Assembly: GCA_037833965.1 (NCBI GenBank)
Contig: AP031354.1
Span: forward strand, 31,226,001-31,290,000
Direction of reading: 5' to 3'
Length of the DNA: 64,000 nt
Source: Marchantia polymorpha subsp. ruderalis
Taxonomy: Eukaryota > Streptophyta > Marchantiopsida > Marchantiales > Marchantiaceae
Position 1 is the stretch's first letter; each line of letters opens with the position of its first letter. Shown in pieces: positions 9,614 to 18,980 of this stretch. The notes beneath the pieces were generated by a model. It ran no database searches. It saw only the letters and a list, made by a program, of their open reading frames with translations, and had not been told where the DNA came from. A program made the position numbers and the translations under genes.

Positions 9614-10968
9614 TGTGGTAACCCACTTTTTGTTTTTTTTGCAGAATTTAAACAATTTTAGAAAACTAGTACCAAAGCAGTGTTTGTAGCTAGAGAAGGG
9701 TACGCTAAATAGAGTGGATTGATGAGATCGTCACGAGGGCACAAAGAATCACGTAGTCGGATGTACCAACGCCAACGTCTTCGGCGCCTCCGGCAAAAGC
9801 TTCCTTTTGAGGTGTCTCTACTCACGCGCCTCTAGCGTATAAGGAAGCTACGCTTCCGGCGCAGACACCCCAGGAGGAGGTTTTGCTAAAGACATCAGGA
9901 GAAGGGCCCGGACCTCTAAAGGCATCCGACCATGAGTGCGCCTTCGGCGAAGCGCCGCTAGCGCGGAAAGGGAAAACCTTCATAACAATCGGGATACACG
10001 GTAGATCCAGTTGGTTGAAGTTGCATTAGAAAGAGCTCGGGACGCTCGTTCTAACGAGTCCAAGAGCGCCGGAGATGGATCAGGAATGGAGAAGTTATGA
10101 GCGTCGGAAAACTCGTAGCCGGACATGCGCCGTTCGCGCTAGGGTTCACAGCCGGAAAGGATTCCCGTACGCCCTCGGCGATGCGCCTTCGGCGGAATCA
10201 CGCGCTCACAGGAGGAAACCAACTCAGAGTCGGAAGCGCCCTTGGCGGCTGTTCATGGAAGGAAAGCGCCGGTCGGATGTACGCCTCCGACGTGGCGCTG
10301 ACGGCCGGATGCGCTGGCATGAGTTGCGCTGACGGATATGCGCTGGCAGCAACGGACGAGGCATAAAGGACAAAATAGGCGGTACGACTGCGCGCCGGCG
10401 TAATTCGCTCCGGCTGGATGTGCGCCTCCAGCAAGGCGCCGACGGATAATGAACGCACCAGCGGCGACACGCCTCCGGAGAAGGGCGGGTTAGGAAAAGA
10501 CAACAGGGCCGACGTATACCCTGCAGCGGACTCGAGTCCGGAAGGTGGCGGCGGCGGGAGAATTCAACGTTTAAGCATGCGAATGCGCGCAATGCGGAGA
10601 CGTGAATTCGCGCATGCAAAGGGCGAACCGTTAAGCCGTATAGCCGGCTGCGTACGTTGCAACCAGTAAGAACGTTGGACGTTCTTGAAATCGGAGAAGA
10701 AAAGACTGCGCTCCAGTCTCATTCCCTCATTCTTGACTTTGCAATTTCCAGTTCCAAGATTACGCGCAAGGGCGGAGCGACCTGCAGTGAGAGTAGAGAG
10801 TGCGGAGACGAGTTGCGCAAGGATCTTGGCGGACCTTGAAAGAATTGGGAGTAGCGATCTTGAACGAGCGCAGAGAGAGTGAGCAGTCAGTGCTTGAGTG
10901 GCCGACGCGCAGTGGCGATTGTGAGAGAGTGAGCGAAAGGGAGAACGTTTGTGTGTGCAGGCAACGCA

Positions 10969-13524
10969 ATGTCGAAGGTTCCCCAACTGCGAGTGTCTCC
11001 ACTCAGGGTGCCGCAGATCGGTCTACGCGCATTTCAAGATGTGCTGACGAGGCTGAAGCTCGATTTTCTCCTCTGGGGGTGGAATTGGACGTGTCCGGAG
11101 ATGGTGCGCGAGTATCTGCAAGAGAGACACAAGCCTTCTCGCGGATTTCGCCCACACCCAGAGAGATGGGAAATTTGCAATTGGGCGCAGGTGTTGGGCA
11201 GGTGTGCCGGCGAGGAAGGGGATCTCCTCTTCGAGGCCGACAGCGTGAAAGTGTCCCAGGAGGAAGAAGTCTCTTACAATGAGCTCTTCAAGGTGGCTAG
11301 ACATCCCAAGAACGGTTTCCGGACTCGGGATTACAAGGATCGATTGCGGAGAAATGTCGCGACAGCATTGCTGCAGATATTGCAGCCGACCAAGACCGCT
11401 TACATGCATGGTTGGCAGGTAGAGTTCGTGGAGCTAGTGTTGTCAGGAGCTCCGGTGCATTGGGCACGGCTCCTGTGGAAGGTGACGCGCCAACATGCGC
11501 AAGAAGAGAGGGGAGGAACGCTCAATCATCTATCGCCTTACTTAATCGTGTTTTACCGGGCGATGGGATGTTTGACGAATGCTGAGAAAACTCGGTTTCC
11601 GCAGCTGAGTCGGTCTTATCCAGGTAGATATTCGAGGGAGGCCGAAGTAGACACGGATCCGGACGAGGAACCTGCCAGTACGCCTCCGGCTCCGGCTCCA
11701 GCCAGAGCAGCAGAAGAACGTCGAAGTGAGCGCATTCCGCGCAAGCGGAAGTGGGATGAGAGACCTGAGGACAGGCAGCCGGAAGTACCAGCTGCGCCGA
11801 CTCGTGGTCGGCCCACCCCCGAGCCTCATAGTCGACCAAAACAGAGGGCACGCAGAATGCCAACTGTTACTGAGGAGACCAGGCGAACTCCGACCCGGCG
11901 GAATCTCACACAGGAAGAGATAATTGCTCAGGTCCTAGGGAAGACGGCAGAAACCTCTGCACAGAAGGCACCACGGCCTTCGGGAGGAGATGGAAGGACT
12001 GACAGCCGGCCGACTGCGAGTCGGATGACTGAAGGTCGACAAGCGGAAGGAAGGCCAAGTGAACGGCGCGTTGAACCGGACAGCAGGCCGGAAGCAGAAG
12101 AGAGTTTGGCTGACGAGCCAACAATCCTCAGAGGGTCGTCTTCGGCGGAAGGCACTTCTGAAAGAACGCCACCAGCAAACAGGCCAAGTGGAGTCAAGAC
12201 GCGCAGGGTGTATCCGACTCCCAGTCGGACAACTGCTGGTCGGCCGACTGCGAGTCGGACAACAGAGAGTCAGCCGGATTCGCCGACTGCGAGACGGATG
12301 GGGCCAACAACCAGTGTGCGGACGCCTTCGGCGGACGCACCTTCAGCAAGGACACCTTCCGCGCAGATTGCGCCGGAAGGACAGGCAGCAGAAGCGGGCG
12401 GTGCAAGAGTGACAAAAGTCACTGCGGCGTCGACCCCTTCACAAACCGAAGATCGAGCCGGAACAGGGGCTCAAGCAGTGGGATCTCCCACTGCCCTGGA
12501 TATTTTAGCAGGCAGTGGAGCAGCAGTCGCAGAGGAAGCTGCTGCGCGCCACAGTTCCAGGGAGTCGCCAAGGGATTCGGTGGCGACTGAGATCCTCGAG
12601 ACTGAGGATGAGACGAGCTCGGAAGAGCAAGAAGAGGAGTCGGTGCAGAAAACGCCAACAGGGGTGCTGTGCGAACAGATAGTTCCACTCCTGCGATATC
12701 TGGATCGCAAGACATCCAAATACGCAAGTGCCTTAAAACCGCAGTCTTATGTGGAGACAATCAGGCGAAGGACGAGGAGCAAGGTGGCAAGGTGGGCCTC
12801 TAGATGCGGAGTGTATGTGGATAGGAACACCGCCCTCCGACAACACCTGGCGGTCACCCAGAAGCTGTACCAAGCCTTGCAGCAGCAGAAGGAGGATGCG
12901 GCGACGAAGAGTCAGGCGGAGGCCGAACTAATACGGGCAAAGATCGAGTCGGAACTGCAGGAGGAGCGGAGACAGAACAAAGTCCTAGCAGCCGAGCTTG
13001 CGCGCCAGACGCGCGCCTTAGAGGAAAGTCAAAGAGCCCACAAGGAGGATGAGGAGTTGTTGTGCAACTTGCAAACCGAGTGCTCGGATTTGAGGGCTCA
13101 ACGTGCGGATTTAGAAATGCAGCTGGCAGAGGTGGAGAGCAGCTGCAGGGCACGAGGAGAGTTGGCGGCACGGGTGACTCGTTGTCTAAACGGATACACC
13201 CATTGGGAGGTGGCAGCTCAAGAGAGGATCACCCTCAGGGAGTTCGAGCTTCGGGCGGCGGCATTGACGGAAGGTGACAGTCGGAGTCGGCGGCGAGTGG
13301 CAAGAAAATTAGAAACTTTCTTGTCGGGTGCGCGCGACACTATGGCGCACTTGCAGTCGGAAGTCACTGCAGCGCTCCGACGCCTGGGGTTACGCAGCCG
13401 GTCGGAAGACTGGCAAGGTAGAGATAGTAAGCGGAGCAGTCCGGCGCGCAGGAGGCGCAGCACCGGATCTGCTGAGTGCAGTAGAATAGTTTGGTTTCGC
13501 GCAGATGCTGCGAGTGGTAGATAG
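10969..13524 (+). CDS. LTR-encoded 851-aa coiled-coil protein, 3' LTR copy
   Basis: Same protein as at 312-2867, with no residue difference. In the 3' LTR it lies at the 3' end of the genomic transcript, so it could be read from a subgenomic or independently started mRNA, as with accessory genes placed in U3 of some retroviruses. The window shows no splice evidence. Confidence 0.8.
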   Translation: MSKVPQLRVSPLRVPQIGLRAFQDVLTRLKLDFLLWGWNWTCPEMVREYLQERHKPSRGFRPHPERWEICNWAQVLGRCAGEEGDLLFEADSVKVSQEEEVSYNELFKVARHPKNGFRTRDYKDRLRRNVATALLQILQPTKTAYMHGWQVEFVELVLSGAPVHWARLLWKVTRQHAQEERGGTLNHLSPYLIVFYRAMGCLTNAEKTRFPQLSRSYPGRYSREAEVDTDPDEEPASTPPAPAPARAAEERRSERIPRKRKWDERPEDRQPEVPAAPTRGRPTPEPHSRPKQRARRMPTVTEETRRTPTRRNLTQEEIIAQVLGKTAETSAQKAPRPSGGDGRTDSRPTASRMTEGRQAEGRPSERRVEPDSRPEAEESLADEPTILRGSSSAEGTSERTPPANRPSGVKTRRVYPTPSRTTAGRPTASRTTESQPDSPTARRMGPTTSVRTPSADAPSARTPSAQIAPEGQAAEAGGARVTKVTAASTPSQTEDRAGTGAQAVGSPTALDILAGSGAAVAEEAAARHSSRESPRDSVATEILETEDETSSEEQEEESVQKTPTGVLCEQIVPLLRYLDRKTSKYASALKPQSYVETIRRRTRSKVARWASRCGVYVDRNTALRQHLAVTQKLYQALQQQKEDAATKSQAEAELIRAKIESELQEERRQNKVLAAELARQTRALEESQRAHKEDEELLCNLQTECSDLRAQRADLEMQLAEVESSCRARGELAARVTRCLNGYTHWEVAAQERITLREFELRAAALTEGDSRSRRRVARKLETFLSGARDTMAHLQSEVTAALRRLGLRSRSEDWQGRDSKRSSPARRRRSTGSAECSRIVWFRADAASGR

Positions 13525-13557
13525 GATAGCGTAGTGCTAGTTAGGATCTTTTGAGAG

Positions 13558-13564
13558 TATAAAG
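13558..13564 (+). promoter_or_regulatory. LTR TATA box, 3' LTR copy
   Basis: TATAAAG, the duplicate of 2901-2907. From this position it could drive readout transcription into the repeats downstream of 14480. Confidence 0.45.
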
Positions 13565-14480
13565 TAGATCAAGGCGTTTTGCCTTGGGACTCTTCCAGTT
13601 TCGGAAGTGCAGATCAGGAACTCACTTTCTTGGCGTGTTTGTGCATTTTGGTCCTGGCACCACGTAGAGAAGCTGCAGCATAGCGAAGTTACCGTATGTT
13701 GTAGTTGAAGGCCTTCGGCTGAATGTTCAGAGCTAGCACCCGGTTAGAGACTTGAGTAGTGCGGATCTGCACCTGCGGGTGATTTCTGATGCTCAGAGCC
13801 GGCTGCGAGTTAGATACTTGAACAGTTCCCCCTTACTCCTTCGAGTGACATATCCTGATTGTACTCCTACGGGAAGTTTCCCCTGAATGCCAATGTGAAG
13901 TTTCATTACTTCGTGTAAACCTTGGTTTGTAATTCAGGTTGTGTGTGTGTTACTGGATCGTGTTTTCAGTAAGTTCTCAGTCGGGTCTGCACTCCCTGCG
14001 TTTTGTGTGATAGTCGAGGGTGACGTCCACGGCGTACGTAGAGGCTTCGTTCCGAAGTGAGAAGTCCAGTCCGGGTACCCCCGCTAGTTCCTGGCGGAAG
14101 GGCAGTAAAAGCCGGAGTGGGAGGCACTTCCTGCAGAACCTCTGAGTGAACTTGCGAGACACTTTCCTCCTGAAATCCGAAGCGGAGGTCCTGACCGACC
14201 TCCGAGTTGTGCTTTTTGCCAGTTTCAGGTGTGTGTGTGTGTGTTGAGTGACCAAGCTGTACCGTGCATCCTCCGAGCATCCTCCGAGTTGAGATCCTCC
14301 TCCGAGTCGAGCCTCCGAGTCGAGCACTACAGTATTTCTGGGAGTGACAGTCGCCTAGAATTCAAACTCTACCAAAAGTCTGTTAAACGTGACACTTTTA
14401 CTCTGTGTGTTGCCTCTGTCCCTGTGGGTTCGATCTTTTTACCACCATACTGCAGTTTTAGCCTTTGGTGGGTTATTACA

Positions 14481-14515
14481 ATATGCGACCTTGGCCCCTC
14501 GTACTATACGAGGTA
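14481..14515 (+). repeat. Remnant of 69-bp minisatellite at the insertion site
   Basis: Sequence right of the LTR (ATATGCGACCTTGGCCCC...) is the end of a minisatellite unit and matches 26652-26686. The retrotransposon therefore inserted into such an array. The uninterrupted copy at 26641 predicts ATATG as the 5-bp target duplication. Confidence 0.85.
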
Positions 14516-14691
14516 AAAATCTTTTTGAATAGACTTGTCTATAGAATCCTGCAAGAATTGAGCCCAAGAAAATCTGGAGTTATGAAAATTTTATAACTCG
14601 AGTCTTGGCTGACCGTCAGTCGTTAGTCGAGTTCATATCCTTCCTCAGTGACCCTAAACCCTAAACCCGCTCGCCACCGAGCGCTCTCTCT
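14516..14691. repeat. Spacer with short telomere-like repeat
   Basis: AT-rich spacer with a GACTGAC-C-GTCAGTC palindrome, then CCCTAAACCCTAAACCC at 14652-14668, about 2.4 units of the plant telomere repeat read from the C strand. Confidence 0.7.
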
Positions 14692-15218
14692 GTGTTGATA
14701 AGCTCTCTGGAGAAAAAGATGATATGGACGAGGGAGACAACATATTTTATTGCGGTGAGGGAGGGGTCGTTAGGCGCGATGACGGTGTTGTCCTCGCACG
14801 AGCTTTTGATCCTCTGTAACTTCGGTGCTGCGAACACCGAAGTTACAGAAGATGAAAAGCTAGCGGGAGGAAATCTTGCTTTGAAGAATTCTTCTGAGCT
14901 CGGACGATCAGTCCGAGTCGTTCGGAAGCACAAGGATTCCATCCTTCGATCCAAATTCTTCTACAGCTATGACGGTATGTATAAAGTGAGAAGATTTTAC
15001 AGCGAGCGAAAGAAGGGAGTTTGTTAGTCGCAGAGTTTGTCACATTTTTTAGATTCGATCTTTCGAGTAGGAGAAAGCATGGAAAAAATATGTGTGAAAC
15101 TGGAAAAAAGCCAGAACTCCCAACTGATAAAACTATATGTAATCTCGTCAGATCTAATGTTGTCAAGGACGAAAACATTGATGTGAAAACAAACAAAACA
15201 CAATTCATTTCATTTTAG
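14692..15218 (+). pseudogene. SUVH-type SRA (YDG) domain fragment, frameshifted
   Basis: A 111-codon frame (14692-15027) contains EDEKLAGGNLALKNS, SVRVVRKHKD and SYDGMYKV in the order seen in the SRA domain of plant SUVH histone H3K9 methyltransferases, which binds methylated DNA. The match breaks after ERKKG and seems to resume in another frame from 15021 (EFVTFFRFDL, as in the FTVFKFRL stretch of SUVH). There is no SET, pre-SET or N-terminal sequence. A perfect hairpin at 14813-14849 replaces the sequence expected before EDEKL. It is a captured exon fragment, not a working gene. Copies are at 26863 and 56665, and a 3' tail at 43999. Confidence 0.65.
14813..14849. repeat. Perfect 15-bp hairpin
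   Basis: TCTGTAACTTCGGTG and CACCGAAGTTACAGA are exact reverse complements around a 7-nt loop, inside the SRA fragment. The copies at 26984-27020 and 56786-56822 are identical. Confidence 0.9.
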
Positions 15219-15990
15219 TTCATTGACGATGTCTTCATTCAGTGGCCAGTCACGGTCCCTCGATTCTTGACTGACTGGCGACTGAACCCACGGTTTATTC
15301 CGTCAGTTGTCAAGATTCTTCACTGAGTGCTGACTGACCCCACGGTTTATTCCGTCCGTCGTCAATCACAGTCCCTCGATTCTTGACTGACTGTGAGTCG
15401 TCAGTCCAGTTCATATCCTTCGTCAGGATATGGACTCCACTTGACGACTGACTGCAGACCGTCCCCCGGACGTTTCAAGATTCCTGCCGGGCGCGAGGGG
15501 GCATCCCTCGGACGCCTCTAGATACCTGTCGGACGCGCGAGAATCGCGCGTTCTCACGGTGTCGCCACCCTCACTGACTGCAGACAGTCCCCGGGACGTT
15601 TCAAGATTCCTGCCGGGCGCGAAGGGCAATCCCTCGGACGCTTCTAGATTCCTGTCGGCCTCGAGGAGGCGCGCCTTTCACTCTGTCTGGAACCCGGCCG
15701 GGCGCAAGGGAGATATCTCGGTAGCGTTTAGATTCCTGTGGGGCGCGAGGGGGCATCCCTCGGACGCATCTACATTCCTGTCGGGCGCGAGGGGACGCGC
15801 GTTTCACGGTGTCTGGGACCCGGCCGGGCGCAAGGGGGATTTCTCGGACTAGTCTAGATTCCTGTGGGGCGCGAGGGGGCATCCCTCGGACGCGTCTATA
15901 TTCCTGTCGGGCGCGAGGGGATCTCTCGGACGGCCTCTACATTCCTGTCGGGCGCGAAGGGGCATCCCGTTGTCGGACGCGTCTAGCTTC
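15219..15990. repeat. GACTG-rich direct repeats, then GC-rich ~42-bp tandem array
   Basis: The first about 230 bp repeat CTCGATTCTTGACTGACTG and CCACGGTTTATTCCGTC. From about 15460, degenerate units near 42 bp follow, of the form ATTCCTGTCGGGCGCGAG, then CATCCCTCGGACGC and TCTAG. The ORFs across it on both strands are repeat artefacts. Confidence 0.85.
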
Positions 15991-16040
15991 TCCAATAAAT
16001 ATGGAAAAATGACTCTGACTCGGACTACCTTAGGAGCTTT

Positions 16041-16165
16041 ATGATTTGCGGAAGTTCCACGGAGTGTGGTCACCCATCCCAGACCTATTCCGTTCCAAGG
16101 GCGCTTAACCGCGGGGTTCTGATGGGATCTGGCATACCAGCCGTGATGCGATCGGAATCACGTCC
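16041..16165 (-). repeat. 5S-rRNA-like element, minus-type
   Basis: Read on the minus strand it follows plant 5S rRNA: GATCCCATCAGAAC, GGTTAAGCG..CTTGG (A-box region) and GGATGGGTGACC (C-box region), then GGAACTTCC. The 5' part holds CGTGAT...ATCACG, which can pair. About 35 nt past the end, on minus, is a T5 run. It is too diverged to be the host's working 5S gene. It is the closer of the two types to true 5S (CCCATCAGAACC is kept). Confidence 0.7.
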
Positions 16166-18400
16166 ATGAAAGAGTCCCCTGAGATTTTGTTATCTTGTCC
16201 TGTGATAATTATTCGTTTGAGAGATAAAACAATCAAAAGTAAAATAAAAGCAAAAAATGAATAAAAGCAAAAAAATAAAAGTTCAAAAAACAATGAGATA
16301 GATATATAAACGAATTCCATAAAAGATTTCCAAGGAGATAACAGCTAAATACGACTCTGACTCGGAAGTATGATCAGAACCGTTGATCTCTGAACCAATG
16401 TTAGGATTTCTTTCTGAATTATTAGTAATCCTGGATAGAAAAAGTTCCCTTTAGAATTTGGCAATCAGATCATAAATTTTTATTTATGATGTTTTAATTC
16501 TTTTTTCTTAGAAACTGATATTCCTGAAATAAACTTGCATGAAAATCTCTTTGAATAAACTTTGTTATGGAATTCTGCAAGAATGGATTCCAAGATAATT
16601 TGAAGTTATAAAATTTGAACCTAGAAAAAAAATTGAGAGCGACAATTGTTCAGTATTCTCGCATTAATGGCACGGGTATTGTAATCTCAGGTCTTACGCG
16701 TATGAATACTGCAGCTGCACCTTCCCTCTCGTCCCTTCGGGGACATCTGAGTCACTGAGGGAAGACATGCACTTGACTGACGACTGGCGAAAGACATCTT
16801 TCCTGGATGCCGATCCTTCGGGGATCTCCCGGACGGCCTCCATAAACGATTACGGATAGAAACAGTAACATTTAGAAATTACCAATCAGGTTAGAAATTA
16901 TTTTTTATAATTTCTTATTTTCTATTTCGAAAATGATATTCATGGAATAAATCTGCATCTTTTTTAATAGACTTGGCTTTACAAATTCTGCAAGAATTGA
17001 GCCCAAGATAATCTGGAGTTATAAACATTTGAAACTAGAAAAACATTTGAGAGCGCCACGTGTTCCGTATTCTCGCATTAAAGGCATGAGTGTTGTAATC
17101 TCAGGTCTTACGCGTATAAATACTGCAGCTGCACCTCCCCTCTCGTCTCTTCGGGGACATCCGATCAGCGGCCGTTGGTAGCCGCTGATCGGCCGGGCGC
17201 AAGGGGAAGGTGAGTGGCGCGTCCCCTTGCACCCTTGGCAGGAACTTGCAAATCGGCACAAAATTGAAAGCAGGAATTGAAGAAGAGAGGATGAGGGGAA
17301 GGCGAGCAGCAGCAGCAGGGACAGAGAAAGGGAGAGAGAGAGAGAGAGGGCGGAGACAGAGAGAACAAGCGAGAGCGAGAGCGCGCAGTGGCGAGCGGCT
17401 TTGGGGCTTTAGGTTTAGGGTAGCAGGAGCACAGCAGCGGCAGCAGCAGGAGGCATACCAGCCCTGACGTGATCGAATCATGGCGCATTTTGTTATCTTT
17501 TCCTATGATAATCACTCGCATGAGAGATGAAGGAATAAGAAATGAAATAAAAAAATAAAACCAATGAATCAAATGGATAAAAAAAAACTTGAATAAAAAG
17601 ACAAAACTAAAGACTCTGAAGAATGATCTGAACAGTTGATCTTTGAGCCAATGTTGAGATTATTTTTTTTAATTATAAATGATCATGGATAGATAAATAT
17701 GACTCTGAAGTATGATCTGAACCGTTGATCTTTGTATCAATGTTGGGATTTCTCTTCGATTCCAAATAATCATGGATAGAAACAGAAACATTAAGAATTA
17801 AGAAATCAGGTAAGAAATTATTATTTATTATGCACTTTTTTTTCTATTTTAAAAATGATACTCATGCAATAAATTTGCATCTTTTTGGAAAGACTTGGCT
17901 ATAGAATCCTGCAAGAATTGAGCCCAAGATAATCTGGAGTTATACAAATTTGATAACTCGATTCTTGACTGACCGTCAGTCGTTAGTCGAGTTCATATCC
18001 TTCCTCAGTGACTCTAATCGATAGAAGTGTGGCCTTAGGTATTTATTTTTAATATGTAAACTTAGTTATTCCTTCATGGATTCAGTTTCTATGTCTTTCT
18101 TTCTTTATATCTTCTGGAATCATTTCTTCACGATTTCGATTAATTTTTATTAATTTTTTATGTCACTGTTTCTCTACATTTTCGTAATTATATTTATTTT
18201 AATGCAATCATTTCTTTACATTTGACTGATTGAATATTTTCTGAAATTTTCTATTTAGATTTTGCTTTTTTATTTTTCATGGAATTGTTTTTTAATGTGC
18301 TTGTTTCTTTCGGAATATGTGATTATATATTTATTATTTTCTGAATTATCTCATGATAATTAATAAAATAAGATAACAAAACCCCCCGGGAGCCTTTCAT
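16166..18400. repeat. AT-rich spacers flanking a GC-rich hairpin/AG block
   Basis: AT-rich sequence at 16166-17100 and 17481-18400, with repeated phrases such as CCTGCAAGAATTGAGCCCAA and GAACCGTTGATCT. Between them, CCGATCAGCGGC and GCCGCTGATCGG (17161-17192) form a perfect 12-bp stem with an 8-nt loop. A GA run lies at 17332-17348 and TTTAGGTTTAGGG near 17408. I see no coding exon. Confidence 0.7.
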
Positions 18401-18528
18401 CGACGTGATGTCCATCACGTCCGGACTGGTGTAACCCAGATCCGATAAGACCGCAGCGGTTAAGCGCCCTTGGCACGGAAGAGGTCTGGGATGGGTGACC
18501 TCCACTCCGTGGAACTTCCGCAGATCAT
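18401..18528 (+). repeat. 5S-rRNA-like element, plus-type
   Basis: A 128-bp element. It starts with GACGTGAT-gtcc-ATCACGTC (8-bp hairpin), then CAGATCCGATAAGACC, GGTTAAGCGCCCTTGG and GGATGGGTGACCTCC, ending near TTCCGCAGATCAT. These match 5S rRNA in order and spacing, including the internal Pol III promoter regions. A T7 run begins at 18560, 32 bp on. Confidence 0.7.
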
Positions 18529-18622
18529 ATACATGAAAAAGTTCCTTGACTCCTTTTCGTTTTTTTTATTTTTATTTTTTTTATTTTTTTTTAAAATTTT
18601 ATAAGAGGGGTCGATTCTATGA

Positions 18623-18801
18623 ATGCGACTGTGACCCCTCGGACCCTCGTACATACGAGGTACGATGTCAACAGTACGAGGTACGGATGATATGCGACCG
18701 TGGCCCCTCGGACCCTCGTACATACGAGGTACGATGTCAGAAGTACGAGGTACGGAGGATATGCGACTGTGGCCCCTCGGACCCTCGTACATACGAGGTA
18801 A
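18623..18801. repeat. 69-bp minisatellite, ~2.6 units
   Basis: Unit pieces in order: GTACGAGGTACGGAGGATAT, GCGACCGTGGCCCCTCGGAC, CCTCGTACATACGAGG, TACGATGTCAGCA. Each unit holds the dyad CCTCGTA-ca-TACGAGG. Confidence 0.9.
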
Positions 18802-18811
18802 AATTCAAATT

Positions 18812-18980
18812 CAATATTCAAAATCTCCAGAAACGCCTTGTACACGTGCTCCTCCGCTGAAAACCGTGTCTTGACTTTGTTGATAAAGTTGATGGTCTGA
18901 TCAGAGGCCGAAGACCCTTCCTCCCTTGAACGCTTCATCCTCCTTCGCCCTTCAGAAACACAGCTCACTTCTATGAACAC
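18812..18980 (-). pseudogene. SIN3-like PAH-domain fragment
   Basis: On minus, from an internal ATG at 18938, it reads MKRSREEG..., then FINKVKTRF, HVYKAFLEILN. This matches the start of plant SIN3-like corepressors (MKR-R) joined to the core of a paired amphipathic helix domain, which scaffolds histone deacetylase complexes. The match ends abruptly at LEILN, where minisatellite-flanking DNA begins, so most of the gene is missing. Copies lie at 37198 and 48615. Confidence 0.6.

Larger units (their letters stand above)
1..14480 (+). mobile_element. Ty3/gypsy LTR retrotransposon, Ogre/Tat/Athila-like, 5' end outside window
   Basis: The order is LTR, tRNA-Asp-type PBS, gag-protease, UAG, RT-RNase H-integrase, purine tract, LTR, all on the + strand. 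The 3' LTR begins TGTGGTAACCCA and ends TGGGTTATTACA, an imperfect inverted terminal repeat. Position 1 corresponds to 10658, so about 1,044 bp of the 5' LTR lie to the left and the full element is about 15.5 kb. Integrase follows RNase H (Ty3/gypsy order). Pol ends soon after a VNGWRLK-type motif with no chromodomain, which fits the non-chromovirus OTA clade; that placement is by recognition, not by a tree. All ORFs are open and the LTRs appear identical, so the insertion is recent and possibly still competent. Confidence 0.95.
9614..14480 (+). repeat. 3' LTR, complete (4,867 bp)
   Basis: It runs from TGTGGTAACCCA to TGGGTTATTACA. The first 1,355 bp (9614-10968) hold no convincing gene and contain the upstream U3. 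That stretch is GC-rich with scattered GCCTCCGGC/GCCTTCGGC motifs, and a TATAAGG at 9838 is an isolated promoter-like match. The rest repeats window positions 1-3823. Confidence 0.95.

Noticed and set aside
9838..9844. TATAAGG as promoter for the LTR ORF
   Set aside because: It lies more than 1.1 kb from the ATG at 10969 with several upstream ATGs between; a single motif is not enough.
10075..10669. Small ORFs in the first part of the 3' LTR
   Set aside because: GC-rich, overlapping on both strands, no recognisable motif. This is upstream U3 DNA.
15423..16012. CRISPR-like array
   Set aside because: The units are contiguous degenerate GC-rich tandem repeats without unique spacers, in plant-type DNA.
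18401..18528. Functional 5S rRNA gene
   Set aside because: Too many differences from plant 5S outside the internal promoter, and the last 15-20 nt do not pair with the 5' end as in real 5S helix I.
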